A stretch of 64,000 nucleotides of DNA from Prevotellaceae bacterium UBA1743 (GCA_002314945.1 DCHV01000067.1:8843-72842), one strand, 5' to 3'. Numbered from the stretch's first letter, positions 1 through 9,754 are shown. Numbers and translations are program-made. The notes: a model not told the origin generated them from the sequence alone.

Positions 1-540
1 GTGAGTGAGTGATATGGTACGGTGTTGGTCGCCAGTGGCATAACCCATGTGTAGATCGGTTCCCTCGTAATGCATGGGGTTGCGGGTATAGACTTGCACA
101 AGTCCACCCATCGTGTTGCGTCCGTACAGGGTGCTTTGCGGGCCACGAAGTACGTTGATGTGTTCTATATCTGCAAGGTTGAAGTCAAAGGAGGACTTGT
201 CCACTACAGGCACATCGTCCACATACAGGCCCACGGCAGGGGTGTTGATGCGACTGCCAATACCTCGTATGTAGATGGTTCCTGACATACGCGATCCATA
301 GTCGGGCATGTGAAAGTTGGGCACCAAGTAACTGAGTCCCTTGAGCGAGGTGACCTGATGCTGCTGCAGCTGCTGGAGGGATAGTGTGGTGGAGGATAAG
401 GCCTGCTGCTTGAATGGGCTTGATTCCTTGGGGGATGAGGTGATGGTTATTTCCTTCATTTCCAAAGTGTCCTGGAGCTCCTCTGCTCCACATGGAAGAA
501 CTGCCAAACCTATCAAGGCCAAGATATACATGAATTTCAT
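1..540 (-). CDS. TonB-dependent outer membrane receptor, N-terminal part (cut by window edge)
   Basis: Reading leftward from the ATG at 540 the frame stays open to the window edge (180 codons). The start of the protein is a signal peptide (MKFMYILALIGLAVLPCGAE), followed by a TonB-box-like stretch (EMKEITITSS) and a plug domain with the usual landmarks: IYIRGIGSR, VGLYVDDVPV, and INVLRGPQSTLYGRNTMGG. Plug domains of this kind gate the beta-barrel of outer-membrane receptors that import siderophores, cobalamin or glycans with TonB energy. There is no N-terminal carboxypeptidase-like domain, so it resembles a classical receptor more than SusC. The barrel lies outside the window, so the substrate cannot be judged. 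It is divergent from the CotH-type gene and has its own TACCTTTG promoter box just upstream. Confidence 0.92.
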   Translation of the reverse strand, partial: MKFMYILALIGLAVLPCGAEELQDTLEMKEITITSSPKESSPFKQQALSSTTLSLQQLQQHQVTSLKGLSYLVPNFHMPDYGSRMSGTIYIRGIGSRINTPAVGLYVDDVPVVDKSSFDFNLADIEHINVLRGPQSTLYGRNTMGGLVQVYTRNPMHYEGTDLHMGYATGDQHRTISLTH

Positions 541-566
541 CGAATGTCCAGTTGTTTTTTCGGCTG

Positions 567-597
567 CAAAGGTATGAAGATTGTTGCATACGGGCAA
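567..597 (-). promoter_or_regulatory. Bacteroidetes-type promoter of the TonB-dependent receptor
   Basis: On the minus strand a TACCTTTG box (574-567) fits the Bacteroidetes -7 consensus TAnnTTTG, and a TTG (597-595) lies 20 bp upstream as the -33 element. The receptor ATG (540) follows about 27 bp downstream. Confidence 0.7.
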
Positions 598-640
598 TCC
601 TAACAAATGAGGATTTTTCGGGCGCTTTTCTGGCAAATAG

Positions 641-671
641 TTGTGGGAGATACGAAAAAAGTGTAATTTTG
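641..671 (+). promoter_or_regulatory. Bacteroidetes-type promoter of the CotH-family gene
   Basis: TAATTTTG at 664-671 matches TAnnTTTG, with TTG at 641-643 about 20 bp upstream. It implies transcription starting near 678 and so supports the ATG at 693 rather than an in-frame ATG at 552. Confidence 0.65.
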
Positions 672-692
672 CGGTCAAACATTATCTTTCGA

Positions 693-3600
693 ATGAAAAT
701 ACGAATACAAGATTATATAAATTTGGGTGAACGTTTGGGGCACTCATGTGTTGTGTCACTTGTTGTTGCGTGTCTGATGTGCTGTATGTGTCCTTCCATG
801 TTGCAAGCACAGGAATGGGCTGATTTTGACGGCTCCTTCTCGGTCGGTGAAGGGTTGGTGACGAGCGCTTCCCAGTTGGATTGTAACCATATCGAGCCTA
901 CCGAGGGTAGTTTGGCTGCCTTGCTGGATGGTAACTTCAGTACGTTTTTCCATTCCACTTGGAGTCAACCCAATCCTGATGGTAAATACGCCTATCTGCA
1001 AGTCGATTTGGGTGCCCAATTCAAACAGGTCGGCATAACGTACGCCAAACGCTCGACCAATAATAGCGGTAATCCTACCAAAGTACGTGTATATGCCACC
1101 AATAACCCTTCTGGTACATGGTACGATCAAGGTTACATCCAATGTACATACGAATACGCTTCCATGATAGGGGTATTCAGTGTGGCAGGGTATTCCGGCT
1201 GTGAACTGATTACTTTCAAGAGCCCTTATCGCCACATGAGACTGGAGGTGCAAGAGACCGAGGGAGGTGGTTACGGAAACGGCAACCTGTATTTCTACTG
1301 GAGCGAGTTCAGGGCCTACGATCCTACGAAGAAAAGCAACCTTTCCACAGATATGTCGAAATTGGTGGTAAATGAAGTTCAAACCGCTAATATAGACATG
1401 ACGTTGGGGCCTACATGGAACTATGACGGATGGGTGGAATTCCACAATCCTGATACGGTGGATATTGTCATGAAGAAATGTTTCCTAAGTGATGACGAAG
1501 CAGAGCCGAAGAAATATCCGCTCAGTGGTACGGTGAAAGTGAAGGCGGGTGGTTATGGCTTGTTGTGGTTTGGTTCGCACGAGGATAATCCAAGCGGACA
1601 GGTACAATGCAAACTGGAACCCGATGGCGGAACATTCTATCTTTTTGATTCGGAAGGTAATGTGGTACATACGATCAACTATCCGGAAGCAAAGGCGCGT
1701 ACTTCGTGGGCTCTCCATGCCGATGGAAAAAATCAATGGGGCTATACCAGCCATCCTACACCAGGTGCTGCCAATGTGGAAAAGGGATTTGCACAGGAGA
1801 TGTTGTCTGCTCCAGTGGTGGACAAGGAGACAACATTATACTCTGGTACCTTGGATTGTACGGTGGCTATCCCACAAGGATGTACCTTGCGCTATACCAT
1901 CGATGGAAGTACGCCAACTGATACGCATGGCGTGATTTCCCAAACGGGTAAGTTCCATCTCAGCAATACAACAAGAATTTTCCGTTTTCGGCTCTTCAAG
2001 TCTGGTATGTTGCCAAGCCCTGTTGTGACACGTTCCTATATCTGTACCACAAACAAATACACGCTTCCGGTAGTGTCGGTAGTGACTGATCCGGATCATC
2101 TGTATGACGATAGCATAGGTGTGATGGTACAAGGTGTGAATGGTGTGAGTGGGCGTGGGCAAGGTGCTTGCAACTGGAATAGGGATTGGGATCGTCCTGT
2201 GAACTTTGAATTTATTCTACCAGATGGAAAGGTGGCGGCCAATCAAGAGACTAACCTGATTATCTGTGGCGGATGGAGTAGGGCCAATACTCCTCATTCC
2301 TTCAAGATAAAAGCCAACAAAATTTATTATGGGAACAATACATTGGATTACCCATTCTTTAGCGAAAAACCATTCCTGAAGCACAAGACACTGCAGTTCC
2401 GTTCGGGAGGTAATGACAATTATTGCCGTTTTATGGATCCTGCTCTGCAAACCATTATACGTACTTCTGGGATAGATGTTGACGGACAGGCTTATCAACC
2501 CGTCGTACACTATCTGAATGGAGTCTATAAAGGTGTCATCAATATGCGAGAGCCCAATAATAAACATTTCGTCTATGCCAACTATGGATGGGATGAGGAC
2601 GAAATTGATCAGTTTGAAATAGGAACGGCCCGCTACAATCAAGTGTGTGGTACGAAAGACGCGCTGAACGAACTGACGGAGCTGAGTCGTAACTGTGCGT
2701 CCGATAATGTGTATGAGAAAGTTTGCAAATTATTGGATATCAATGAATATTGTAACTATATTGCGACAGAAATCTATTTGGGCACTACCGATTGGCTCAA
2801 CAACAACAACAACTGTAAAGGTTTCCGCCTTAGGGCAGAAGGAGGACGATTCCGAATTCTTACCCATGATCTGGATAGTAGTTTTGGTACTACTGATGCA
2901 TTTGACTATTTTGCCAATCCTCGTAACCTATATAACTACACGTCTGGTCGAGATGAGGAATTTGACATCATCAATATCTTCATCAACCTGTGCCAAAATG
3001 CCAAGTTCCGTCGTCAGTTTACTGATACTTTCTGCCTGGTGATGGGAAGTGTCTTCGAGCCTTCACGGTGCAAGGAGATTACGGACAGTTTGGTCAAGAA
3101 TGTGTCAGAAATGATGATGATAGAAGGCATTTCCCCTAATGGCTCGGCCAACTCTATCAAGAACAATCTGACTACTTCGAGACAAACTACGATGCTGGCC
3201 AAGATGAAGAACTATTCGCGTTTGCAGTTGAGCTCTACTACGTTCCATAAAATAAAATTGCGCAGCAACCTACCTGAGGCACGTCTCTTTGTGAATGAAT
3301 TGCCTGTTCCGACCAACCGCTTTGATGGTTCCCTGAGGGCTTTCTCAACTGTTCGTGCCTCGGCTCCAGCAGGCTACCGTTTCGTGGGATGGAAGGAAGG
3401 ACGATCAGGAAATGTAAGTACGCTTTTGCCTTTCGGGTCTCAGTGGGTATATTATGACAAGGGTAGTATGGACGGGAGAGGTTGGTACTCCCCCGGTTAT
3501 TCGGCCCTCCTATGGAAGAAAGGTACGGCACCTTTGGGTTATGCCAACAAAGATTTAGGTATCAAGACGACCATCAGTTATGGAAGTGACAGTTCCAACA

Positions 3601-4679
3601 AATACCCTACAGCCTATTTTCGTAATACATTATCAGTCAATGATGTGAGTGAATGGGAATCTGTTACGATGACCTATCGTTGTGATGACGGCTTTGTGGC
3701 ATACGTCAACGGAGAAGAAGTCGGACGATTCAATATGCCTTCTGGAAATGTGTCTTATTCAACCTTCTCGACCAATTATACGGGAGATTGGGAAGAAGGG
3801 GAACTAACATTACCCATCTCACTCTTTCATGAGGGGGAAAACACCATAGCCGTCGAGGTTCACAATACATCTGTCACTTCGAGTGACCTCTTTTGGGATG
3901 CAACTATAGAGGTTTCAACCAAAGAAGGGGAGAACTCGAAAGTACTTTCTACGGGAGAATCCTACAGAATTCCTTATTCTTGTAGCCTTGTAGCCTGCTA
4001 TGAAAAGGTGGCTCCAGAGGATGAAGGGCCGACAAATCTGCCAGTGCGCATCAACGAAGTGTCGGCTGCCAATAGTATCTATGTGAATGACTATTTCAAA
4101 CGGAATGATTGGTTGGAGTTGTACAATACGACGGATAGTGTGATAGACTTGGCGGGAATGTACTTGAGCGATGATGCGGCCCATCCGTATAAATACCGTA
4201 TTCCTTCGTATGCTGATTTGGTAGGATGTCCATCCACTCTCATCCAGCCGCATGACTTTAGGGTGGTGTGGTGTGATAAATCGGAGGCAAAGAGCGAATT
4301 ACATACGACCTTCAAATTGAGTGCCGATGGTGGACAAGTAGTCTTGTCTTCGGCAGATCAAATGTGGACTGATACTCTCAGTTATACAAAACATAATGGA
4401 AACCAAACTGTCGGGCTTTATCCCGATGGGGGCTCCAAATGCCGTCTGCTGGATGATCCTACAATTGCTGCTGCCAATCGATTTTCGTCCTATGATATCA
4501 GTTTGTACGAACGGTTTATCTATCCTAATTCTACAGGGATAGATTTGATAGAGGAGGAACGTGATGAAAGGCTGTCTGATAATTCCGGAGAGTGGTATGA
4601 CTTGTTGGGACGAAAGGTGAAAGCTCCCCAACGTGGCCAAATTTATATCGTAGGCGGTAGGAAGGTACTATGGAAATAG
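693..4679 (+). CDS. CotH kinase-family surface protein with discoidin-like, lamin-tail and chitobiase-like domains
   Basis: A 1328-residue exported protein. The start at 693 is chosen because a promoter box lies at 664-671 and the protein then begins with a signal peptide ending near MLQAQEW. In order I see a discoidin/F5-8C-like module (about 30-190, LDGNFSTFFHSTW, YLQVDLG), a lamin-tail domain (about 220-340, LVVNEVQTAN, WVEFHNP), a chitobiase C-terminal-like module (about 370-440, LRYTIDGSTPTDT), a CotH domain (about 450-800, LQFRSGGNDN, GVYKGVINMREPNNKHFV, RILTHDLDSSFG), and a second lamin-tail domain (about 1110-1240, INEVSAANS). CotH proteins are atypical protein kinases in spore formers; in Bacteroidetes these multidomain versions are surface proteins of unknown substrate. 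The last 30 residues (WYDLLGRKV, GQIYIVGGRKVLWK) resemble the Bacteroidetes C-terminal sorting tail. Kinase activity is not shown by the sequence. Confidence 0.88.
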   Translation: MKIRIQDYINLGERLGHSCVVSLVVACLMCCMCPSMLQAQEWADFDGSFSVGEGLVTSASQLDCNHIEPTEGSLAALLDGNFSTFFHSTWSQPNPDGKYAYLQVDLGAQFKQVGITYAKRSTNNSGNPTKVRVYATNNPSGTWYDQGYIQCTYEYASMIGVFSVAGYSGCELITFKSPYRHMRLEVQETEGGGYGNGNLYFYWSEFRAYDPTKKSNLSTDMSKLVVNEVQTANIDMTLGPTWNYDGWVEFHNPDTVDIVMKKCFLSDDEAEPKKYPLSGTVKVKAGGYGLLWFGSHEDNPSGQVQCKLEPDGGTFYLFDSEGNVVHTINYPEAKARTSWALHADGKNQWGYTSHPTPGAANVEKGFAQEMLSAPVVDKETTLYSGTLDCTVAIPQGCTLRYTIDGSTPTDTHGVISQTGKFHLSNTTRIFRFRLFKSGMLPSPVVTRSYICTTNKYTLPVVSVVTDPDHLYDDSIGVMVQGVNGVSGRGQGACNWNRDWDRPVNFEFILPDGKVAANQETNLIICGGWSRANTPHSFKIKANKIYYGNNTLDYPFFSEKPFLKHKTLQFRSGGNDNYCRFMDPALQTIIRTSGIDVDGQAYQPVVHYLNGVYKGVINMREPNNKHFVYANYGWDEDEIDQFEIGTARYNQVCGTKDALNELTELSRNCASDNVYEKVCKLLDINEYCNYIATEIYLGTTDWLNNNNNCKGFRLRAEGGRFRILTHDLDSSFGTTDAFDYFANPRNLYNYTSGRDEEFDIINIFINLCQNAKFRRQFTDTFCLVMGSVFEPSRCKEITDSLVKNVSEMMMIEGISPNGSANSIKNNLTTSRQTTMLAKMKNYSRLQLSSTTFHKIKLRSNLPEARLFVNELPVPTNRFDGSLRAFSTVRASAPAGYRFVGWKEGRSGNVSTLLPFGSQWVYYDKGSMDGRGWYSPGYSALLWKKGTAPLGYANKDLGIKTTISYGSDSSNKYPTAYFRNTLSVNDVSEWESVTMTYRCDDGFVAYVNGEEVGRFNMPSGNVSYSTFSTNYTGDWEEGELTLPISLFHEGENTIAVEVHNTSVTSSDLFWDATIEVSTKEGENSKVLSTGESYRIPYSCSLVACYEKVAPEDEGPTNLPVRINEVSAANSIYVNDYFKRNDWLELYNTTDSVIDLAGMYLSDDAAHPYKYRIPSYADLVGCPSTLIQPHDFRVVWCDKSEAKSELHTTFKLSADGGQVVLSSADQMWTDTLSYTKHNGNQTVGLYPDGGSKCRLLDDPTIAAANRFSSYDISLYERFIYPNSTGIDLIEEERDERLSDNSGEWYDLLGRKVKAPQRGQIYIVGGRKVLWK

Positions 4680-4716
4680 GGGGATGTCTATCGGCCTTGA
4701 TTGTTGTAAGAAATTT

Positions 4717-5328
4717 TTATATCTCTTCGAGACGTACGTAACCCTTGAGGATGGCATAGACGGTAAGGCCAGACAAGGAACGGATACCAGTCTTTTCCTG
4801 GATATTCCGTCTATGAGTGATGACAGTGGTTAGACTGATGCAGAGCCTGTCGGCAATCTCCTTGTTGATAAACCCTCGAACCATGAGGGAAAGGACTTCT
4901 ATCTCTCTGGAAGAAAGGTCGCAATGTAGCTCTGTGTCGGAATGTGATTCGAATATAGGCCCATGAAAAGCCTCTTTTTCTCTTGCGGAATTGTGAATGC
5001 CACCAATCTGACGAAAGCGCATGATTTGTTGTATTATTCGGCTCTCGGATAGCATTGCATTGAGTGCGGGAAGATGAAAGCATGTACCTTGTTCCTTCTC
5101 TTGTACTAAAAGAACGACTTTATGTCCTAATTTTTGAAAGAATTCTACCTGTTGGAAATAGATGGAGGAAGAGACGAAATAATGCACAAAATCGGTCTGT
5201 TTTTCTTGCTCCAACTCGGCAAAAGAGCCAAAACACCTGATGGTGGTTTGTGGAAGCAAATCCGATAGAATGGACTTGAGCCCTAAACACATGAGTGTGT
5301 TGTTGTCTATGATAGCCAATTGGGACAT
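4717..5328 (-). CDS. LuxR-family transcriptional regulator with degenerate receiver domain
   Basis: 203 residues. The C-terminal part (about 138-200) is a clear LuxR/NarL-type helix-turn-helix: LSSREIEVLSLMVRGFINKE, IADRLCISLTTVITHRRNIQ, KTGIRSLSGLTVYAI. The N-terminal 110 residues keep a receiver-like layout (LAIIDNNTLMCLGLKSILSD) but the strand that should carry the phosphoacceptor aspartate reads HYFVSSSIYFQ, with no Asp, and the usual acidic pair after strand 1 is reduced to one Asp. It is therefore probably an atypical, phosphorylation-independent regulator. It is convergent with the CotH-type gene and divergent from purM. Its targets are unknown. Confidence 0.85.
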   Translation of the reverse strand: MSQLAIIDNNTLMCLGLKSILSDLLPQTTIRCFGSFAELEQEKQTDFVHYFVSSSIYFQQVEFFQKLGHKVVLLVQEKEQGTCFHLPALNAMLSESRIIQQIMRFRQIGGIHNSAREKEAFHGPIFESHSDTELHCDLSSREIEVLSLMVRGFINKEIADRLCISLTTVITHRRNIQEKTGIRSLSGLTVYAILKGYVRLEEI

Positions 5329-5344
5329 GAGCGAAAAATTTATG

Positions 5345-5352
5345 CAAAGATA
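5345..5352 (-). promoter_or_regulatory. -7 box of the LuxR-family gene
   Basis: TATCTTTG on the minus strand (5352-5345) fits TAnnTTTG, 17 bp ahead of the ATG at 5328. No convincing -33 TTTG was found. Confidence 0.5.
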
Positions 5353-5433
5353 ACGATTCTTGTCGGCACATAGGCTTGGAGGTGTTAAATACTGTCTAAC
5401 TTATGTTAAAGATGATGAAAATGTATTTGATAC

Positions 5434-5464
5434 TTGCATGGATAAGATAATATTATTATCTTTG
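5434..5464 (+). promoter_or_regulatory. Promoter of the purM-prfA-pyrF-lpx run
   Basis: TATCTTTG at 5457-5464 matches TAnnTTTG and TTG at 5434-5436 lies 20 bp upstream. The purM ATG follows 28 bp later. No clear terminator and only small gaps occur from here to 15161, so this is the likely head of a long operon. Confidence 0.68.
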
Positions 5465-5492
5465 CATCCTAAACGAAAAAACAAGAGAAGAA

Positions 5493-6659
5493 ATGAGTAA
5501 TCAACGTTATATGCTACGTGGCGTTAGTGCCGCCAAGGAAGATGTTCATAATGCAATAAAAAATATCGACAAAGGTATTTTCCCACAGGCTTTCTGTAAG
5601 ATTATCCCAGATATTCTGGGAGGTGATCCGGAGTACTGCAACATCATGCATGCCGACGGTGCGGGTACGAAAAGCAGTTTGGCCTACATGTATTGGAAAG
5701 AAACGGGCGACTTGGGCGTATGGAAAGGTATTGCACAGGACGCACTTATCATGAATACGGATGACCTGTTGTGTGTGGGAGCAGTTGACAACATACTTGT
5801 GAGCAGTACCATTGGGCGTAATAAGATGCTAATACCTGGAGATGTGATTAGTGCCATCATCAATGGCACCGATGAACTGATGCAAGAAATGCGTGAGATG
5901 GGTATTGGTATCTATGGCACAGGCGGTGAGACAGCTGATGTAGGTGACTTGGTGCGCACTATCATTGTAGATAGCACAGTGACCTGCAGGATGAAACGGA
6001 GTGATGTGATAGACAATGCAAATATCCGTCCTGGGGATGTGATAGTCGGCCTGAGTAGTTGTGGACAGGCTTCTTACGAGAAGGAATACAATGGAGGTAT
6101 GGGCAGCAATGGACTGACCAGCGCACGACATGATGTGTTCCATAAATATCTGGCAGAGAAATATCCTGAAAGTTACGACAAGGCTGTACCAGAAGAACTG
6201 GTGTATAGTGGAAATTATCGTTTGGAAGATAAAGTGGCTGGGAGCCCTGTGAGTGCGGGTAAATTGGTCCTCTCACCAACTCGTACCTATGCACCAGTTA
6301 TCAAAAGGCTGCTGGACGAGATGCGCGGGCAAATTCACGGTATGGTTCATTGTACGGGTGGTGCCCAGACCAAAGTGTTGCATTTCGTGGGCTACAATTG
6401 TCGCGTTGTGAAGGATAATATGTTTCCCATTCCTCCCTTGTTCCGCGCTATCCAAGAACAGAGTGGAACGGAATGGAGCGAGATGTACAAAGTATTCAAC
6501 ATGGGACATCGTATGGAAATCTATGTAAGCCCAGAGGATGCTGACAAAGTGATAATGCTGAGCAAAAGTTTCAACATTGATGCCCAAGTCGTCGGGCATA
6601 TTGAAGAAGGAAAGAAATCGCTGAAAATCGTGAGCGAGTTTGGAGAGTTTGAGTATTAA
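5493..6659 (+). CDS. purM: Phosphoribosylformylglycinamidine cyclo-ligase (AIR synthase)
   Basis: 388 residues. PurM closes the imidazole ring in purine synthesis, converting FGAM and ATP to aminoimidazole ribotide in the cytoplasm. The N-terminal ATP/metal-binding region carries HADGAGTKSSLAYMY and IAQDALIMNTDDLLCVGA; the middle has the glycine-rich GIYGTGGETADVGD and GLSSCGQASYEKEYNGGMGSNGLTSAR. The C-terminal half contains GMVHCTGGAQTKVLHF and VFNMGHRMEIYV, as in the AIRS_C domain. At 388 residues it is longer than the E. coli enzyme (about 345), in line with the Bacteroidetes form. It heads the housekeeping run behind a good promoter. Confidence 0.93.
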   Translation: MSNQRYMLRGVSAAKEDVHNAIKNIDKGIFPQAFCKIIPDILGGDPEYCNIMHADGAGTKSSLAYMYWKETGDLGVWKGIAQDALIMNTDDLLCVGAVDNILVSSTIGRNKMLIPGDVISAIINGTDELMQEMREMGIGIYGTGGETADVGDLVRTIIVDSTVTCRMKRSDVIDNANIRPGDVIVGLSSCGQASYEKEYNGGMGSNGLTSARHDVFHKYLAEKYPESYDKAVPEELVYSGNYRLEDKVAGSPVSAGKLVLSPTRTYAPVIKRLLDEMRGQIHGMVHCTGGAQTKVLHFVGYNCRVVKDNMFPIPPLFRAIQEQSGTEWSEMYKVFNMGHRMEIYVSPEDADKVIMLSKSFNIDAQVVGHIEEGKKSLKIVSEFGEFEY

Positions 6660-6666
6660 CGCTTTC

Positions 6667-6765
6667 ATGAATATGAACTACATACTGATTGTACCCCTGC
6701 TTGTCATCATGTTCTTTGCATGGAGACAATTCTATCGTACCCTAAAGAGTAAAAAAAATGGCTGA
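6667..6765 (+). CDS. Small single-span membrane protein (32 aa), hypothetical
   Basis: A 32-residue frame lies between purM and prfA. It starts with MNMNYILIVPLLVIMFFAW (one hydrophobic span, about residues 5-18) and ends in a basic tail ([13 protein letters not shown]). Its stop overlaps the first codons of prfA by 8 bp, and it starts 7 bp after the purM stop, so it fills the gap almost exactly and may be translationally coupled to both neighbours. The positive-inside rule would put the C-terminus in the cytoplasm. I recognise no family. It could be a chance reading frame; the hydrophobic-then-basic composition is the only internal support. Confidence 0.42.
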   Translation: MNMNYILIVPLLVIMFFAWRQFYRTLKSKKNG

Positions 6766-7870
6766 AGGAACTGATCTTTTGGAGAAACTTGACGGAATAG
6801 TGTCACGCTATGAGGAGGTCAGTACGCTAATTACAGACCCAAATGTCATTGCAGATCAAAGACGTTATGTGAAGCTGACTAAGGAATACAAGGACTTGGG
6901 CAGAATCGTGGCCGCAAGAAAAGAGTATATGGGATGTATTCAGAATGTGGCAGATGCGCGTGAAATGTTGGCTTTGGAGGATGATGCAGAGGCCAAGGAA
7001 ATGTTGCGAGAGGAACTTGCTGAAAGCGAAAAACGTATTCCTGAGTTGGAGGAGGAAATCAAGCTCCTGCTTGTGCCAGCCGATCCTGAGGATGACAAGA
7101 ATGTGATAATGGAAATCCGTGGTGGTACGGGTGGTGATGAGGCTGCTCTGTTTGCCGGGGATCTTTTTAGGATGTATTCCAAGTATGTGGAATTGAAAGG
7201 TTGGAAAATGGCCGTCAGCAGTTTTAGCGAAGGTGCTGTAGGTGGTTACAAGGAAATTATCTTTAGCGTGACGGGTGAGGGCGTCTATGGCATTCTGAAA
7301 TACGAAAGTGGAGTACACCGTGTACAACGTGTGCCTGCCACCGAAACACAAGGACGTGTGCATACCAGTGCAGCAACGGTGGCTGTACTGCCCGAGGCCG
7401 AGGAATTTGATGTAGAGATAAATGAGGGTGCCATTAAGTGGGATACGTTCCGAAGTAGTGGCGCAGGAGGTCAAAATGTAAACAAAGTGGAATCTGGCGT
7501 TCGCGCCCGCTACATGTGGCGCAATCCAAATACCGGCGTGGAAGAGGAAATTCTGGTGGAATGTACCGAAACGCGCGATCAACCCAAAAACAAGGAACGT
7601 GCCTTGGCTCGTCTGCGTACCTTTATTTACGATAAAGAACATCAGAAATACATCGACGATATAGCCAGTAGAAGAAAGACAATGGTTTCTACAGGTGACC
7701 GAAGTGCAAAGATACGTACGTACAACTTTCCTCAAGGCAGAATTACCGATCATCGTATAGGATATACCATCTATAACCTCGGTGCCTTTATGGATGGCCA
7801 GATTCAAGACTGTATCGACCATCTGATAGTGGCTGAGAATGCCGAACGATTGAAGGAAAGCGAATTGTAA
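6758..7870 (+). CDS. prfA: Peptide chain release factor 1
   Basis: 370 residues. RF1 recognises UAA and UAG in the ribosomal A site and triggers hydrolysis of peptidyl-tRNA. The catalytic GGQ is at residues 237-239 in [20 protein letters not shown]. The N-terminal coiled coil (about 1-110) and the domain 2 opening (about 111-130, [21 protein letters not shown]) are intact. The segment [15 protein letters not shown] (about 202-216) lies where RF1/RF2 carry their codon-recognition loop; I read it as RF1-like, with no RF2-type programmed frameshift in the frame. The C-terminus has [18 protein letters not shown]. Start at 6758; the next gene, pyrF, follows after 17 bp. Confidence 0.95.
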   Translation: MAEGTDLLEKLDGIVSRYEEVSTLITDPNVIADQRRYVKLTKEYKDLGRIVAARKEYMGCIQNVADAREMLALEDDAEAKEMLREELAESEKRIPELEEEIKLLLVPADPEDDKNVIMEIRGGTGGDEAALFAGDLFRMYSKYVELKGWKMAVSSFSEGAVGGYKEIIFSVTGEGVYGILKYESGVHRVQRVPATETQGRVHTSAATVAVLPEAEEFDVEINEGAIKWDTFRSSGAGGQNVNKVESGVRARYMWRNPNTGVEEEILVECTETRDQPKNKERALARLRTFIYDKEHQKYIDDIASRRKTMVSTGDRSAKIRTYNFPQGRITDHRIGYTIYNLGAFMDGQIQDCIDHLIVAENAERLKESEL

Positions 7871-7887
7871 ACTCTAAAATCAAGATA

Positions 7888-8715
7888 ATGAACAAAGAAC
7901 AAATAATTGACCAAATCCGTTGTAAACGCAGTTTTTTGTGCGTGGGTTTGGATACCGACTTGAAGAAGATACCAACTCATCTATTGGATGAAGAAGACCC
8001 AATTTTTGCTTTCAATAAGGCTATCATTGATGCGACAGCTCCATATTGCATAGCTTACAAACCCAACCTTGCGTTCTATGAATGTCAAGGGGTAGAAGGG
8101 TGGAATGCCCTGGAGAAAACAGTGAACTATCTTAGGAAAAACTACCCCGAACAAATGATTATTGCGGATGCTAAGAGAGGTGATATCGGTAATACCAGTC
8201 AAATGTATGCTCGTACATTCTTTGAGCAAATGGATGTGGATGCTGTGACCGTGGCTCCCTACATGGGCGAAGATAGCGTGACACCTTTTTTGGGGTATGA
8301 AGGGAAATGGGTTATTTTGTTGGCTTTGACGAGCAACAAAGGAAGCATGGATTTTCAAATGACCGAGGACAAAGAAGGAGAAAAACTCTTTCAAAAGGTC
8401 CTTTGTAGAAGTCAGGAATGGGCGGATGCAAATCAGATGATGTATGTGGTTGGAGCTACACAGGGACAAGCTTTTGAGGAGATCCGTCGGTTAGCCCCTA
8501 ATCATTTCTTGTTGGTGCCCGGCATAGGGGCTCAAGGAGGAAGTCTGGAAGATGTTTGTAAATATGGCATGAACAAGGAATGTGGCTTGATTGTGAACAA
8601 CAGCCGTGCTATCCTATATGCAGATAAAAGTGAAAATTTTGCTGTTGTTGCAGGACAAAAAGCGAGGGAGATGCAGCAAATGATGGAAATAGAATTGGAG
8701 CGATATGGAATTTAA
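7888..8715 (+). CDS. pyrF: Orotidine 5'-phosphate decarboxylase
   Basis: 275 residues. It decarboxylates OMP to UMP, the last step of de novo pyrimidine synthesis. The catalytic Lys-Asp array appears as [18 protein letters not shown], the form seen in the longer (about 270-residue) type of the enzyme. Other landmarks are [15 protein letters not shown] near the N-terminus, [11 protein letters not shown] in the middle and [13 protein letters not shown] for the phosphate-binding loop. Its last 11 bp overlap lpxD, which indicates translational coupling. It links nucleotide synthesis to the lipid A block that follows. Confidence 0.95.
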   Translation: MNKEQIIDQIRCKRSFLCVGLDTDLKKIPTHLLDEEDPIFAFNKAIIDATAPYCIAYKPNLAFYECQGVEGWNALEKTVNYLRKNYPEQMIIADAKRGDIGNTSQMYARTFFEQMDVDAVTVAPYMGEDSVTPFLGYEGKWVILLALTSNKGSMDFQMTEDKEGEKLFQKVLCRSQEWADANQMMYVVGATQGQAFEEIRRLAPNHFLLVPGIGAQGGSLEDVCKYGMNKECGLIVNNSRAILYADKSENFAVVAGQKAREMQQMMEIELERYGI

Positions 8716-9754
8716 CGCAAAAATGATAGCGGGGCTGATAGGTGGCACCATAGTGGGGGACCCTGAGGCCAAGGTGAATAATGTCGCCAAGATAGAAGAG
8801 GGAAAACCTGGTTGCATCAGTTTTCTGGCAAATGAGAAATATGAACAATATATTTACGATACGGAGAGTAGCGTTATCCTTGTAAATGAAAATTTCGAGC
8901 CAAAACAAACTGTAAAGGCAACACTCATTCGGGTGCCAGATGCTCGTGAGGCAGTCGGTAAACTCTTGGCTATATACGATAGCATGAAGCCCAAATTGAA
9001 GGGCATAGATCCATTGGCTTTTATCGATCCTACAGCTAAAGTGGGTAAGGATGTCTATTTGGGACCCTTTGTGGCGATTGGACCGAATGCAACAATTGGC
9101 GATGGATGCGTATTGCATCCTCATGCTACGGTTGGTGCAAATGCCCAAATCGGAGAGAATACAGTGATGTATAGCAATTCGGTGGTGTATCATGATTGCA
9201 AGGTGGGAAAACGTTGCATCCTTCATGCCGGTTGTGTAATAGGGGCAGATGGATTCGGCTTTGCCCCTACGGAGGAGGGATATGAGAAAATTCCACAAAT
9301 AGGGATTGCCACTATCGAGGATGATGTGGAGATTGGTGCCAATAGTTGTGTGGATAGAGCGACGATGGGAAGTACATACGTGCGTCGTGGCGTGAAGTTG
9401 GATAATTTGGTGCAGATTGCGCACAATGATGATATTGGTTCGCATACGGTCATGTCCGCTCAGGTTGGTGTCGCTGGTAGCACCAAAGTAGGTGAGTGGT
9501 GTATGTTCGGTGGACAGGTGGGCGTGGCCGGCCATTCGAAAATTGCAAACAAGACCTTGGTAGGTGCTCAAGCTGGTATTATTAACACGATAAAGAAAGA
9601 AGGACAGACCATCCAAGGAAGTCCGGCTATTGATGCAAAGAATTTTTGGAAATCCAGTGTGCTCTTTAAGAATTTACCCGATATGTGGGCAGAGATGAAC
9701 CAGATGCGTAAAGAGATAAAAGAATTGAAAGAACAAATAGCTGCGAAGGTATGA
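8705..9754 (+). CDS. lpxD: UDP-3-O-(3-hydroxyacyl)glucosamine N-acyltransferase
   Basis: 349 residues. LpxD adds the second hydroxyacyl chain from acyl-ACP to UDP-3-O-acylglucosamine in lipid A synthesis. After an N-terminal uridine-binding domain (about 1-100, containing [15 protein letters not shown]) there is a long left-handed beta-helix of hexapeptide repeats ([34 protein letters not shown], and onward to about residue 310). Then comes a short C-terminal helix ([18 protein letters not shown]), typical of LpxD trimers. The catalytic histidine is probably in [15 protein letters not shown]. It overlaps pyrF by 11 bp and lpxC-fabZ by 4 bp. Confidence 0.95.
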   Translation: MEFNAKMIAGLIGGTIVGDPEAKVNNVAKIEEGKPGCISFLANEKYEQYIYDTESSVILVNENFEPKQTVKATLIRVPDAREAVGKLLAIYDSMKPKLKGIDPLAFIDPTAKVGKDVYLGPFVAIGPNATIGDGCVLHPHATVGANAQIGENTVMYSNSVVYHDCKVGKRCILHAGCVIGADGFGFAPTEEGYEKIPQIGIATIEDDVEIGANSCVDRATMGSTYVRRGVKLDNLVQIAHNDDIGSHTVMSAQVGVAGSTKVGEWCMFGGQVGVAGHSKIANKTLVGAQAGIINTIKKEGQTIQGSPAIDAKNFWKSSVLFKNLPDMWAEMNQMRKEIKELKEQIAAKV

